Position numbers and translations under genes: made by a program. This document shows, piece by piece, positions 22,301-37,300 of a DNA stretch of 64,000 bases. Location: assembly GCA_038501625.1 (NCBI GenBank), contig JAZAYU010000009.1, positions 186,001-250,000 on the forward strand, written 5' to 3'. Numbering within the stretch: position 1 is the first letter of the stretch; every line of letters starts with the position of its first letter. This stretch comes from Corbicula japonica. Its lineage: Eukaryota; Mollusca; Bivalvia; Venerida; Cyrenidae. The notes under the pieces are model-generated. The model searched no databases. It was not told where the DNA came from and worked only from the letters and a program-made list of their open reading frames with translations.

Positions 22301-25300
22301 AATTCAAAAACTTTTGGCACAAAACATTGTGTGAAAAATGGAATTTTCTCCTTGAAATCCTGTAAAAACGTTATGGATAAAATAAAGTTGAGTGTGTTGG
22401 CTCATCGTGCCCAGCAGACCATTACAAAGCTACAGAAAGCTATTTCAGTGCAATGGAATGGCAAACTACAGTATTTCCTTTAAATCTGCATGAAATTTAA
22501 ATTATACAGAGATGAGAAAACGATCACAAATGATAGCCGATGCAATGATAATTAACTTGAGAATTGCTTTCTGAGAACAAGTGAGCTAAAATATTATTAT
22601 TTTTTAATCTGGTTAAGCAGACTTAAAATTTTTGGTGTGCTTTAATAAAATATTGATTCTTCTTCATTGTAATTTACACTATTTTGAAAGATTCAATCAA
22701 ATTATTGGAAAAATTAACATTTATCAAGTGTGCACTTAGAACTTTTGACTAGTGTAAATAATAAAAATCAAGGACACTTTGGCGCTAAATCAAAACCATC
22801 ACACTTGCCTCGCAGTGCCGAGACATCCGAATGGTTAAACATGGCTTTTCCCGCCCGTACTTCCGGCAAGGGGGTGGGGTGGGAGAGTGGATTCATATGA
22901 CTTTTCGACTTGTAAATACGTTAAAATGGGATGTCTTAAGGTGAAATTGTGTCGCGTAATCCGTTTTAAGCACTAAAGTTTAGTACAGTCATGGATACCT
23001 AACAAGCAATGATATGCTGGTCTTAATTGTGCTCATTGCATTTAATGGGTGCAGTTCTTGACTTGCCAATATAATCATGTTCAATACATGGTACAATTAC
23101 AATAAAAATTACAGATATACTTCTGTTCATTATAAACTAATCAGTGTCTAACCTCTCCAAAATTTATAGCTCTCCATGAAATTGTCCTAAAGTGAGACAG
23201 TTCTCCATGAAATCGTCTTAAATGTAAAAAAAAGAACACAGAGGCTCCTATTAGCACAGGAAACGTTCTAAAGTGTTAAATAATGTATGCCGCACCCCGC
23301 AAACACAGCAAGGCGAAATCTAATTCTCTAAAGCTCCCAAAATCAGTCTGCAGACATTGCAGAGTTTGGACCCCTATGTCGCTATCCCTTCTTTCACGCT
23401 TCAACCACTGCATGGACAGACAAAAACGGACCAAAAGCAGATGTCTGAAACAAGCGGCTAGGTGGTTATCTCATACACAATACCTATAATACAAGAAAAT
23501 ATACTTATACTTAAGGACTTTGAAAACGCACCCTTGGGATAAGTGTATTTTAACTTGGAAAAGGCCTTTGAAATGAAATGTTTCACATACCTTTGTAAAG
23601 TACAATTCATTGCCGTCAGTTTGATAGTAAAATATTTAAGATTGGTCTATTTATACAAAAGATATTGCGAGTTAAAGACAGTAACCCTAAAATCAAAAGT
23701 AACACTTCACGCCTATAGAGCTTGCATTACAATTAAAGGCATATCATTGAAAACGAATGCTTGTATTGGCTAAAGTGTTACTTTTGATTTCAGGGTTACT
23801 GTCTTGAACACGCGATATTTTTATTATCAATGAACCAATTTTAAATATTTTGGTATCAAAATGACGGCAATGAGTTGTACTTTACACAGCTATATAATAT
23901 GTTTGATATAAAAGGCGTCTTCTATGTTTATATACACTTATCCCAAGGGTGCGTTTTCAAAGTCCTTAAGTATACTTTACTGAATTAGTGGTCGATGTAA
24001 ACAAAACAATGCTGTTTTATCACCAATTGACACCACTCTCCATGAAATGGCCGTCTTAAAGCATCGATCTTCTTACTTTAGGTTAGACCCCTTGCAATTG
24101 TGGGGTCTAACCTAAGGTATGTAGTAAGGTATGCAAGGAAGGCCCTCGCGGACGTCATCACACAACAAGAAGACATGCACAACGCTGTCAAACTACCTCA
24201 CTGGACTACTGGCCCCAGAAAACCAATAACATAGGCGGATCCAGGGGGGGGGGGCGGACCCGGCGTACGCCCCCCCTAAAATTGCCCAAGCAAAGTTTTT
24301 TTCTCTGTAATGAAATATGATATATAGGAAAATATAATATATAAATGTCAAAAAATTTTCGCACGCTACGCGTGCAATAAGTTTCGAGACTATGAGTACA
24401 CTAATACAATGACATAACGAACAATTCACAAACAATTCATTCTCATTTTTTGTAAGATTTTATCATGATCCAACGGCTGTTTAAAAAATTATATGATATA
24501 TTTAGATGCTTTACAAAACATCGTGATCTAATCTACAATTAGCCCAACTATTTGTGCGCAACAAGAGCTTTTCTATATATACGATGGTCGCTCTTCGCGC
24601 ACAACCCAGTTACTATTCAAATCAATGCGGAAAATTTTCCTTCTATTTCTATATGCCGCCGATCGGAAAATGAATCGCAACTTTTCAATCTTTTGCCTGC
24701 TTCATAAAGCATCTTAAACATATATATTTTTTTTTAATTTACATACCTGAGAAGCCACATTCAAGTAGAATCAATATATGTAATCCTTTATAAGTAACGT
24801 TTTCGTTTTTTATGCAAAACTGTTTTAAACCTCAACCCATGTCGATTACACCGCATAAAGTTTATCTGACTCGCGTTTATCGATAATTTTCACCGTGTAA
24901 ACGGCATATGCTGTGGTAGGTTTAACAAGTTATTTTGTGGATTATTCGTTCATTTTATTGTTACTTTTATCATTATTTATGTTTTATAACGATATTTGAC
25001 ATACCAGTGTTGAAATTTTCATGTGGATGTGAAAAAAAGAATTTAAATCGGGTCGATTTCCACCACAGTTTTGATCGTAACCGCTTGAGACGTAAAGGAC
25101 AGACAACGAAAACGTCCGTATGATAATGGGTCTGTGCTTGCAGTCGAATTATTGAGACTAATCTACTATCTACTGAAATTGATTCGACCTTCAAACTTTG
25201 CGTTTCAACTTTTTCCTTTGAATTTTCCGTATTTTATTCTATCTTTGGGTTGATTAGAATTGTCAACAACAATTGACGCGCCGAAACGTCAGAAGATGTT

Positions 25301-28300
25301 GACGAGTTTTTTTAGCAGAGCTGCAGCACGAAAATTTCATCATCAATATCATCATTTTAATTTTACGTCCCCTCCCTAACCCAAAATGCGATTGTGATAC
25401 CTAAGTTTACGTGTTTGCTATATTTTTCCTCTCGCTTGAATTCAGTTTACATGTTCATAGTAAAATACGTTTCTGTATTTTAAATATTCCCGCTTTCACT
25501 TACTTCCATTTATATTTTTCCTTTGAGTAAAGTGAGTCAACAAATATGGATGCATTAAGTGGGAAACACGCAAACATTCAAAATATATATTGTGCAAAAG
25601 ATCTTATTTTTGCCTCCGTTTGATTCATACCTTAAGCACACAGTAGATTAGAGCTCTCGTACATTGTATTGTATACCCTGGGAAAGTATATTTGAGGTTC
25701 TGGAAATGTGCATATGAATCCCTTAGAAATGACTAAAACACGGGAGCTTCACGGGGCCTCCGGCCCCCTGGACCCCTGGCCAGGGCTTTGCCCTGGACCC
25801 ACCGGGGCCCTTACGGCCCCCTGGACCCCCAGTCGGACTGTTTATTTTCCGCCCCCCTAACTACAAATCCTGGATCCGCCTATGTAATAACTCTTGATAA
25901 GATCTCGTATCGCGATATATTGTTGGGATCTAATATTGCGATACGCTGTGCCTATCTAAATGGTCAGTTGATAATAATTTTTTTATTCACAACCAGTTCG
26001 GGTTTCAAAAGGGAAAGTCTACAACAGACTGCATATTATTATGACCAAAAGTCTTAATACAAATAAAACAAACTATACTGTTCCTTCGAAAACTGTCAAA
26101 AATGTTTTGATAAAATTGCACTTCTATGACGAAAGTTAATCAATCAAAGAAAGAAGTAAAAATGTAGTTGCACAACAACCAAGTATAACTTTGTCAAACA
26201 GGAGTTATAAAAAAAATAGAAATATGAAACAATAGAAATATGTTATAAAGGTAACAATTCAGACATTTTCTCATCAGATATTGGCGTGAAACAGGGGAGC
26301 CAAGTTCTAGCCTGATGTTTTATTGTTCGTCAATGACATCAAAACAATATAAATTCAGATATCGTTGGTAAACAAATTAAAATGTTCATTATTGTTTTTA
26401 TTGGACGACACAGTAATATTTTCCCAAACACCAATGCATCGCAGTCAATTTTGACCGACATCGGATGATATCGTAATACATGGGGATTAAAGATCAACAC
26501 TAATAAGACTAAAATAATGGTATTAGAACCTGGTCGAAGTACTAATTACAATTTGACTTAATGTGACACTGCTCTGGTAAGTTGTAGATTCATAAAAATA
26601 TCTTTGTAATCATCTTTTTTTTAATGGTTCCTGGTATCGTAAACAAAAGCACAGCATTCTAAGTTCGCGTAACATAATACATTTTAGGTATTTAATCAAA
26701 TGGAACTTACCACGTATGATGTCGTCTTTTTAAGGTGGTATCATTTGTCACTACATTTTTAAAGTTGGGGGTAGTATGATATCCTATTTCCATAAAAGTT
26801 CATGTTATTTAATAATTATAAATCTTCTTATTACTCCAGATGTCAATTATAGGGAATATAAATGTTACAGGTCAATCAGGAATTATAAAAAATTAGAAAT
26901 ATGAAACAATTTCTCTCACTGAGTGTAGCCTTATTGCTGGGAGTCCAAACTTCCAAATTATCCACCACAGTATTAAACTACAGTCACAGGAAGGTTGTCT
27001 ATATCAAGGTTACAATGTCTTAGAATTTAGTTCAATAAACTTTACTAGAACAATAGTTATAAACAATGCAAACATGAGTGTCAAATTTTCCTTTTGTAGT
27101 CACTGGGAGAAACATGTTTTGCTATTGTTCTAGTAAAGTTTATTGAACTAAATTCTAAGACATTGTTAACCTTGATATAGACGACCTTCCTGTGACTGTA
27201 GTTTAATGCTATGGTGGATAATTTGGAAGTTTGGACTCCCGGCATAAAGGCTACACTCAGTGAGAGAAATTGTTTCATATTTCTATTTTTTTATAACTCC
27301 TGATTGACCTGTAACATTTATATTCCCTTTAATTGATATCTGAAATAATAAGAAGATTTATAATTATTATAAAACATGAATTTTATGGAAATAGGAAACA
27401 ACACTTCCCCCAACTTTAATTGTATATTGTGACAAATGATACCACCTCGTGGTAGTTTATTCTCAATTATAACGTTGCAGTGTGGGGCAATCACGATTCT
27501 AATGATATTGAACTAGTGCATTGTAAATTTTTCAGGTAAAGTTTTAAATGTAAAGAACTCATCTAACGTTGATGGGTTGTACGGACAACTAGGACGGTAT
27601 CCTATGAAAATAACAAGCCAATTAATAATGATAAAAATACTGGAATAAAATAATGAAATCGACACACCGACTTATAAGAACTATTCACAATATGTTAATT
27701 ATAGATACAAACAATTCTAGTTCATATATGGGCCCGAATTAGGCACATAAAATTAAATCTTATTCAATATAGTGCTGCAATATACCAGTATATGAGAGGA
27801 ACACCAAATACTAGACATTTAGTTATGTACACATCAAGCAACGGATATTAGCTATATACAAACAAACGTGATAACTCTAGCAGACTCGCATCCTATTCCT
27901 TGTTTAAGCACAAATTCAAACTAGAAAAATGTCATGTATTTCGGGCAAAATACCAAACTTAGACTTTCCTCGCATGACCTAGAGCAGTAGACACATGTCG
28001 ATACACTAACATTGATAGACAACTTCGTAGTTGTTGACATTTTTTTAATTGGATTCACAGAAAACGAATACCATTTCTTGTAAGTATGTTTCAAATACAG
28101 AGACTTAAGACATATATACTTTAAATCTTATCATTTTAAATGAGTTTTCACAAATTTATCGATCACATGACCAACGGTTCTGTTCGAATTATAAATAATT
28201 TAGCAACGTTTTTTTTTTATTTCGCCTTAAAGCAGAAATCAAGAAAGTGTGTAGTGTTCAATATCTGATACATTGAATTTGATAAAACAAATTGATTTTG

Positions 28301-31300
28301 ATGTCATGATAAAATTATTACAGCCACAGTTTTACAAGAATTTTGATTTTTTTCAGAACTTATAAAAAACTGTTAAGGTGGTATCATCTGTTGTGGAAGA
28401 GTTGACGTGGGTTTGGTGTGTGAGATCCTAATTTCAGGAAAGTAAATTGTTTTTTCTAACTTCAAAACTTCCTTTAGCTTGATTTAACATTTATACAGAA
28501 CATGATTGTTAATTGTCATGCAAAAGTCAAAATAAAAGAGAAATTTCTTACCTTGAAAACAGACTTTCTACACTTCCTATACTTCCACTGTTGTGAACAA
28601 TTACTGCCACAGGAAGACAGTCCATAACAAGGTCAACAATGTTTGAGAAGATAATTTATTGAACAACAGTAAAAATGTACAAAAACAGCATTCTCCAAGT
28701 GACGGTACATATAATTTTACATTCATATTTGTTTACAAGTTTATAAAGTAGGACTTCCCAGAATGCAACGTATGGTGTACAATGTAGGCCATTACGTTCG
28801 AGGTTTCTGTTAGTATTCTAAATATTGTAGGAATGTAAGAAATGTATTTCTACTAGTATTAGAAGTGTTTCAAAATGTTGAAGGCAAGTAATAACATATT
28901 TATCAGTAAATTATGTACACAGTCTCTCTCATGCATTGTAAAAATACTTCTCACCGATAAAAGATCGGTAACCAAATGTTTGAAATCTGTGCTGTTCTAA
29001 ACATAATGGTAATGACGTCTTGAAGATGTTGGGCTGAATAACTAACAGTGCTGTTGAGAAATTCACAATATTTTGAAAAAACAGTTCTGTTTGTCAGACA
29101 TTTGTGGAATACTTAAAAGTATTATAACTGCAATTTTAATAAAGTTAAGATATTAAATTAAGAAAAGACAGCCATTTTCCGCGACATAAGATAATTAGGT
29201 GTGTCTTTGAATATTCATATGCATATATGTACAATTCCTCTCTACCGCTCGCCATGGCGAGTAATAGATCCTTTGGGTCGAGTGAAGCGTCCAAATCACC
29301 CGACCAACCGGGCGATTAAATTTTAGCAATGCACATCTGTTTTCTTTGCAAAATTTAATATTTTCACTTTGTTCACAAAATAATTTTCTGATGTAAACAT
29401 GGTAAAGGTAACAACAGCGATTTATTTTTATCTTTACTGGGTTTCCCAAATCAGATCGAGACTGCAAGTGCACATACTTAACCGTCATATCTCAAAATGT
29501 CGAAACAAATGAAATAATTTTAAAAATGTAAGGGCGATTATACTTTCTGTAAGGGCAAATGCACTTTTTCATTCACTCAACCTACAGGGCAAGTAGGAAA
29601 AAATGTACACATCTGATATGTAAACAATTCGTGCATTCCAATATATGTATAAACATATTTATTTATAATTACAATATTTGTTTATTTATACTAGTTATGT
29701 TATTATTTGTCTTTTTACACATATACAATACATTTTATTTAGTCATAAAATATTTCATGTGTTAACAGAAAAGTAATATTTCAACCTTTACTTCAAATAG
29801 CAGATAATTCAATAATAGCATTAAAAGTTATGTCCTATATTGTACACCATACCTTGCATTTTGAAAAATTTGTAAACAAATATAGTGTGTAGTCATTTTG
29901 AGAATGTTGATTTTGTACATTTCTGGTAATGCATAGTGGATAATATTCAAACACATTGTTGTCCGTATTATGGACTGTCTTCTTGTGGTAGTAATTGTTG
30001 ACAAAAGTGGAAGTATAGGAAGTTTAGACTCCCACAGAAAGTCGGTTTTCAAGGTAAGAAGTTGACAAATCTGAAAACAAATGAACTTATCTGAAATCAT
30101 GATTTCCAACATTCAGCCCACTTCAGCTCTTTGATATCTCCTTAAGTACGTTGCCTGCTGTATGTATTCTCGTATGGCTATAAATGTACTTAACGTTTTA
30201 TGTCAAATAAATATTATGTTTTTTATGTTATGATATGTTATGTTATATAGTGTGATGTTATATTGTGTTGTGTTATGTTTTGTTACGTTTTACTTCTAAA
30301 TAGGATTGAATATCGCATTGAAAAAATCGGCGACTCAGTTTCCTGAAGATCTCTGTTTTCAAACATGTTATTCTGCATCGCTAGCTGTCGACGGAGAATT
30401 GGACCCTAAATTCGATTTTGCGGGCCACTGCACGCATACAGTTGAACAGAACTACAGCAATGCGTATTGGAGCGTTGATCTTGGTGGATTCTATCATGTC
30501 ACTGGAATACGAGTATTCAACAGAATATCATGTAATTTCTTGCAACATTTTTAACCAGGTTTTCTTTAGAAAAATCCTGGTTATTAGATTGGGGTATGTC
30601 GTTGAGCGGGCGGGCGTCAACATTACGTGAAGTTTTTTGTGAAAGTTGTGTTTTTCTCAGTAACCGTTCAAGGTACAACTTTGAAACTTAACATAGTTGT
30701 TTGACATATCAATACCAATTATCAGGACAAGTTTCATAATCCCTGAATTTATTTTGACAAAGTTATGCCCCCTTTTCACTTAGAAATTTTGTGAAGTTTT
30801 TTGTGAAAGTTGTGTTTTTCTCAGTAACCATTCAAGGTATAGCTTTGAAACTTTACATAATTGTTTGACATCACAGTACCAATTATCAGGTCAAGTTTCA
30901 TAACCCCTGACTATGTTTTGCAAAAGTTATGCCCCTTTTTGACTAAGATTTTTTGTTAAGTATTTTGTGAATGTTATCTGTAGATGCCAAATTGCCTGTT
31001 GACGCTTAGCTTGGTTTGTGGGTAGCTTATATCAACAGGCAGCTTGAGATTGCTACCCAGGTGTCTGTGATAAAGTTCAAGGTCACTAAGTCTTGCTAAA
31101 TATAGAAATTCAGCTTACCCTCAATAACTTGAGTTTGCTTTTATCTCTGGATGCCAAACTTAGTATCTGAGTAGCTGATATCAAAAGACAGCTTGGGATT
31201 GCCACAGGTATATGTGATCAAGGTCAAGGTCACTGTTGCTAAAAATAGAAATTCAGTTTTCCCTCAATAACTTGAGTTTGCTTTGGTATATTTACGCCGA

Positions 31301-34300
31301 ACTTAGTGTTGGTATCTAATATCAAGATGCAGCTTGAGATTGCTACCCAGGCGCCTGTGATAAAGCTCAAGGTCACTGTAGCTAAAAATAGAAATTCAGT
31401 TTCTGCTCAATAGCTTGAGTTTTCTTTGGCCTATTGGCACCAAACTTGGTTTGTTGGTAGCTTATATCAAGACACTACTTAGGATTGATACCCAGGTGTC
31501 TGTGATGAAGGTCTATGTCATTTTTTTTGCTTAAAATAAGAATTAAAGTTTCTCCTTATTACTTGGCTTAGCTGTGATATATCGACACCAAACTCTCTTT
31601 GGGTAGCTGATACCAAGACACAACTCGGGATTTCTACTCCAAGTCTGTGATCAAGATCAAGGTAACTGTTGCTAAAAATAGAAGTTCAGTTTCTTCATAT
31701 CAGATATTTTCTTTACAAAAGTATAAGTATTAAATGAAAACCTGGTTTTCGGCGCGTGGCGACGATTTTTCTTGTTGTCTATGTTGATACGGTAGCGCTC
31801 AACATGGGGCTAGGCGGCGTGGACAGTAACATTCTCATTATTGCTCAGTCAAACCGAGCATGATCTATTTTGATAAGGGATGGCAACGAGTAATCGAGTA
31901 ACCGAGTACTCGATCGATCGTCCGAGTATCGAGTACTACATCTACTACTCTAGTTCACGGATAAATAAAATAAATTTTCAAATTAAAGTGAAACGCAGTT
32001 TGTTCCAGATTCATTTGATATTTGATGTTAAAATATTGGTAAAGTGCCGTTGAGACAATTTGTGACACATTCAGTTATCCCAGGTGACCTTCCTGATAGG
32101 CCGAGGGGGATACTCCGCCCGAACACAAAACTATGAATTTTTTTACAATTTATTTACAACACGACAAAATAAAAAGAATATTTATAAATGAGGAAACAAA
32201 ATAAAAAAATAATGAAATATTAGAATGAAGATGTCCTTTTCACAGACGAATAAATTTGCAATAATTAATGCCCACAATGTTCACCAAATGATGTAGATCA
32301 ACTTGGGATTCACAAAACCCACAGATGAAGCGATGTATAATAACACAGCAGGGGCACTTTGCTGTCCTTGCATCAGGGTAAACAACCCCAAAGATATACG
32401 TGTAATAATCACTTCCCTGACACTGTTGTCTGTCCCTCGGGAAAGTTCAATTGTCTGTAAATCCCTCTTGTTCTTGCTTCTTGCGCTGTCGCAAGTGGTA
32501 CCTTCCGCCTTATGCTGGACAGGCCCTAGCGTCGTTGGGACTACAGTAAAGTTTGCCAACCGGCAATAACGTAATGTATGCTCTGCGTGACGTGACTACC
32601 CCAGCCAATGCTTCGCCCAGTAGAGCTCTAAGGGTAAATCGTCTGGCAACTCCTGCCTAACGTGTTAAGCGGCTGCAAATGACAACACATATGCAATACA
32701 AAAGTGTCCCAAAACTATCTAATATCTTATAGGTAAAAAGAATCATTAAATCAAAACCCTGAATACATTATGAAATAATAAAATATCTAAATAGACATTG
32801 CAACTTGACATGTAGAACATAATATTAATCAGTTAATAATAGTGTTGTAAAGTTGGACTTTTGTTACAAAATGTTACATAATTGAAGTTTATTTTAAGGT
32901 TGATGACAGAGTATTATGTAACTTAAGGGACATAGTTCTAATATCTTAACATCTAGAAAACCCGGTCAGTTACTATGTAGTACACTTTAGCCAGTCTATT
33001 TAGTGCACTTTAGCCAGTCTATTTTGAACTTGTTATTATGAAGCTCTGATATCATCTAAAACCTGCCATATTTGTAATTATTTTGAGTAACATCTGCATT
33101 TCTTGTTTGATATATATGCTATTTCTAGTCTTTGTTGCATTTTTGTAAATTTCAACTATGTTATATGTTTTACTTTACTTTGCTAATTCTCAGACTGGTG
33201 CCTAGCTTTAACACTATATTTAGAATGTAAGCAATGCTTAGTGACCTTGATGACACTGGTAATTTTCCATCACTTAGGCATATCAGTTGCTGGGAAGATT
33301 CACTTTATTTAGATTATTAGGTAAACAATGCCATGTGACCCAGTTGGCCAATCAAAAGCCTCAATACATCCTTAAAGCATTTTGATTGGCTTACTGGAAC
33401 AGCAATGCATTGTGGGTAAAAGGATGCTGGGAAGTTTTCCTCAGTAAGATTTGTGGTTAAGTTAATGATTCTGCATTTGGCTTTCAGACAGAACACTTTA
33501 GGAACTTTGACTTATTGTTCTAAATTAGGAAATTAATTAATGATTGAATTATTTTAGTATATTTTCATAAGTTATATTTTTCTGAAGAGTTTTAAAAGGT
33601 AGTAAATATTTATTTAATATTTTTGGTTATTTTTCCAAATTATTGCATTTGTTTTAAACAGTAGTTTCTTTGTGTTAAGTATTAGGAATTCATAAATTAT
33701 TGTAAAATTAGAGCTAAATTTATACTGACTGCTTTTGTGCTTTGATTAAGAAAATATAATCTAGAAACCATCATTTGACAACATTGTACTTGAAATTGAA
33801 GTTGCATTTTATTTTGTCTTGTATATAAGTTTGTTTTTAGATGTAGTTTAATACTATAGATGATTAGAACAGTTAATTAAAACTTCTGTTAATTATTTAA
33901 AAAACAAATAGAATCTTGTTTTTAATTTTCCTTTACTTTTAGTAAAGGTGGTGTCATCCTGACGTAAGAATTAAATCTACTATTGCATAACAAAGTAGAT
34001 CCCCCCTCCAGGAAAACACACATCCTTTCAAAACCCCGCACACCACAATAGCTTAACATTGATTATCATTTGCCCTTATACAAATGCTAGATTTACATAA
34101 ATTATAAAATGACTGACCTCTGGTTATACTGAAAACAATTTACTATGATTATGTTTTGTTTATTAAATTGAAATTTAACTCCGCAAAACAAAAACAAAAC
34201 AAAAACAAACAAATAACGCGAGCTGGGATTGAACCCGCAACCTAGCGCTTACAAAGCCTCGGCTCTACCACTGAGCTATAGAGGCTTCATAAAACCTTAC

Positions 34301-37300
34301 TTTAAAATCAAGTAGACATTGCAATCAACAATTAAAATATTACCAAAAATCTAAGAAATAACAAACAAAACAAGATTAAATTCTACCTCTGTCGTCCGCT
34401 TATAAAATCCTAAATTCACAATGGTGTTCAAACGCTCTGTAAGAACACAAATGTTGTACTGCCCAAAAGGCAAGGGTGGGCGATCAATTTATGCAAAATA
34501 TTGCCGCCACACGCATTGCACGAATAAAAGCTGGCTCGGCGAAGTACTCGAGAAAGAAGATTCGTGAACAACTAAACTAAAATTATGATTGGGTGAGAAT
34601 AAACTGCTGATTTTAAGGGGCACATTATCACGTGTGGAATGAATGAACATACCATAAATATAATAAAAATCCCGTAAGGAACCTCAGTCCAAATAAGATG
34701 ACAATTTTACTGTACAGTTAGGTTCAAAATATATGTTCAATGAATACCCAATGATTAGTACCTGTGACACTTTAACTATAATCATTGATAGGTTAACGTG
34801 TAATTAAGATCATCTTAACTTTTTGTTTGGTGAATAACGCGAACCAAAATATGAATATGTATGAAATAAAACAGTAAAACGGCAGTGATGTTCAGTATCA
34901 CATTCTTAAAAAGATACTTGAAAAGAAAACATCGAACCGAAACACCCGCATAACTTAAACAACATGCCTGCTTGGGGTTTAATTCTTAAAACGGACAGCA
35001 GACGAAAATTAAATGTCCACTGTGTAGTTCAGAATTAATAATCCTACAATCGGGAACTACCATGTGATGTTGAAATATGAATTTACCACAACCCCGAAAA
35101 GCGGAAAGACATGTCCCAAAAAGATGATTGGGTTTCATTGATGTTTTTTTTATTGTTAAATTCGATTTATTGATATGATGTTTTACGGCATGAAACTATT
35201 CTTTCCACCGCATACCTGTAAAATTCTTCTTGCCAACACGGCAGAAACTTGGACACTTATATTGATTTCTTTCAAAAATAAAATTAAAACAAAACAAAAA
35301 TTAAAACTTTATTTTCTCTTTCATATTTAACTTTTACTGATATGGAGTATGTTGTACATAGATACAGAGTAACTTAAAGTTGAAAGAACATTTATCATTT
35401 AACAGAAACTCAACATTCTTTTTATCTATTCCAATATAGGTTATAATCGTTATATTCTTTTGAGTACTCGAGTACTCGATCGGAGGATTATCTGATTACT
35501 CGAGTCCCATTTTTACTACTCGTTGCCATCCCTTTTATATATATAATTTATGTCGTATTCGGTAGCTTTCAACGCTTTTTCCATCTATAAGAAAACTAAT
35601 ATTTAGTTATATAATATCGGATAAACTTATTGGTATATGTAATTATTTAGTAGAGCATGATAGTATATTCAAGAAAAAAAAATATATTTAATATTCTTTG
35701 ACAATTTTAGCTGGTGTCACAGATGGCTTAGTTATTGGTAAGCGTCTGCGTGATTTTTCTATGTATGGCACTTCTGCAAATCCTGTTGATGAGCAGTTAT
35801 TGTACAAATACAATTATACATTTGTGGACGAAAACTATCCAGTCAAAATTAAAATATCATTACCAAATACCCCCTTTGTGTCCGGAATAAAAATCGAGAT
35901 ACCACACAGACAACCGCCAGAGAAAACCATACTGACGCTTTGCGAAGCGGAAGTTAATTCAGGTAATATATTATGCAAAAATTTCTTACATAATATATAT
36001 TCTTATAATGATTATGATAATCAAAGTCTTATAATTATTTTCGAGTTTTAATATTGAAAATGGCTAATATCTATTCTTATAAACAGTGAACAACAATTGA
36101 TAACAATTCGATCAGTCGAAATCACAACCGCTGAACCTGTTCTGGCGTTCAGTTGTTATAGGACGCTGTGTTCGAGAACTTAATAGAATCTTTAGATCTA
36201 GCTATATTTCTTTGCTGTTCTATTTTTTTCTAAACGTATGTAAAATGAAGATACATTAATAACGATTATTTGTGGAAAGTTTCATTTAACTGTAATTTTC
36301 AGTTACAGAAATAATGATATTTTTATTTCGTAATAACCTAGTGCGATTGGTGTATGTGTTATAACTACAATAATATATCGATTTTTATACAATTGTAAGA
36401 AATCCTGGTCATTATGTATGTAATAGTTAAATAATATTTCGGTCGTTTATAGGGATGTCAACGGATATCCGAATATCCGGATATCCGTTCGCATCATCGG
36501 ATATCCGGATCGAATTTGGCATCCGGATATTCGTTTATAAAAACATTATTTTTTTATATTACTTTTATTTTGCTTAATTATCTTTCTTTAGTATCAGTAT
36601 GCATTTAAGCATAAGCATGTTTAACGGATCATCGAGAGGTGATGACACGCAGTTAATTGGGCTTCACAAGTTTAGAAATGTGTTAAAGTATGACAGTATA
36701 TTTAAGAACTTGCTAATTAATAGTCAACGCTGGAAGTTTATCGTTTTTCAGTAAAGAAATTATCTTCATTTTTTTTATCGGTTTTATTGAGAATGAATAG
36801 AGCTATAATTCTGTAGACAATAGGTTTGGCGGTCATAAATCAATTTCTCACGTTTAATTATGTAAGTTTGGTTCTATCTATTAAGTTATTGATGAATTTA
36901 TCTTTTATTTGATCTCGCAATATTGATTTATTAACATCTACGTTCTAAACAAATAATGCCTTCCTTTCTATAGTTCGGTGTTCGCGACATTTTGTGAAGT
37001 AAAATGATGAAAAACAAGAGCTGTCACTTGAAATTGACATATGCCCCCGAAATGCAGCTTGAAAATCTAATAGGTATACATATGTAATAAATAAACATAT
37101 GTAATGAAAAATATGCTTGTGGAAGACAAAACATACTGCATGCATATAATGTGAAAGATGAAAGGATCTTATGTCTCAAGTCTGTAGTAAATATATAGTT
37201 AAATAAAGTTAAATATTAGATTTTTTTTAGAAAATTCGAAGATTATTGGGGAAATTTTCCTGGAAAATGATTATTAGAGTTATGGACCTTACTACATATG

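Noticed and set aside
26733..27447. Minus-strand 65-residue frame in the foldback
   Set aside because: It has a mirror-image counterpart in the other arm and is explained by the inverted repeat.
34212..34286. Functional tRNA-Thr
   Set aside because: The acceptor and anticodon stems do not pair, so it is kept only as a tRNA-like repeat. The same reasoning applies to 41020-41093 and 50913-50985.
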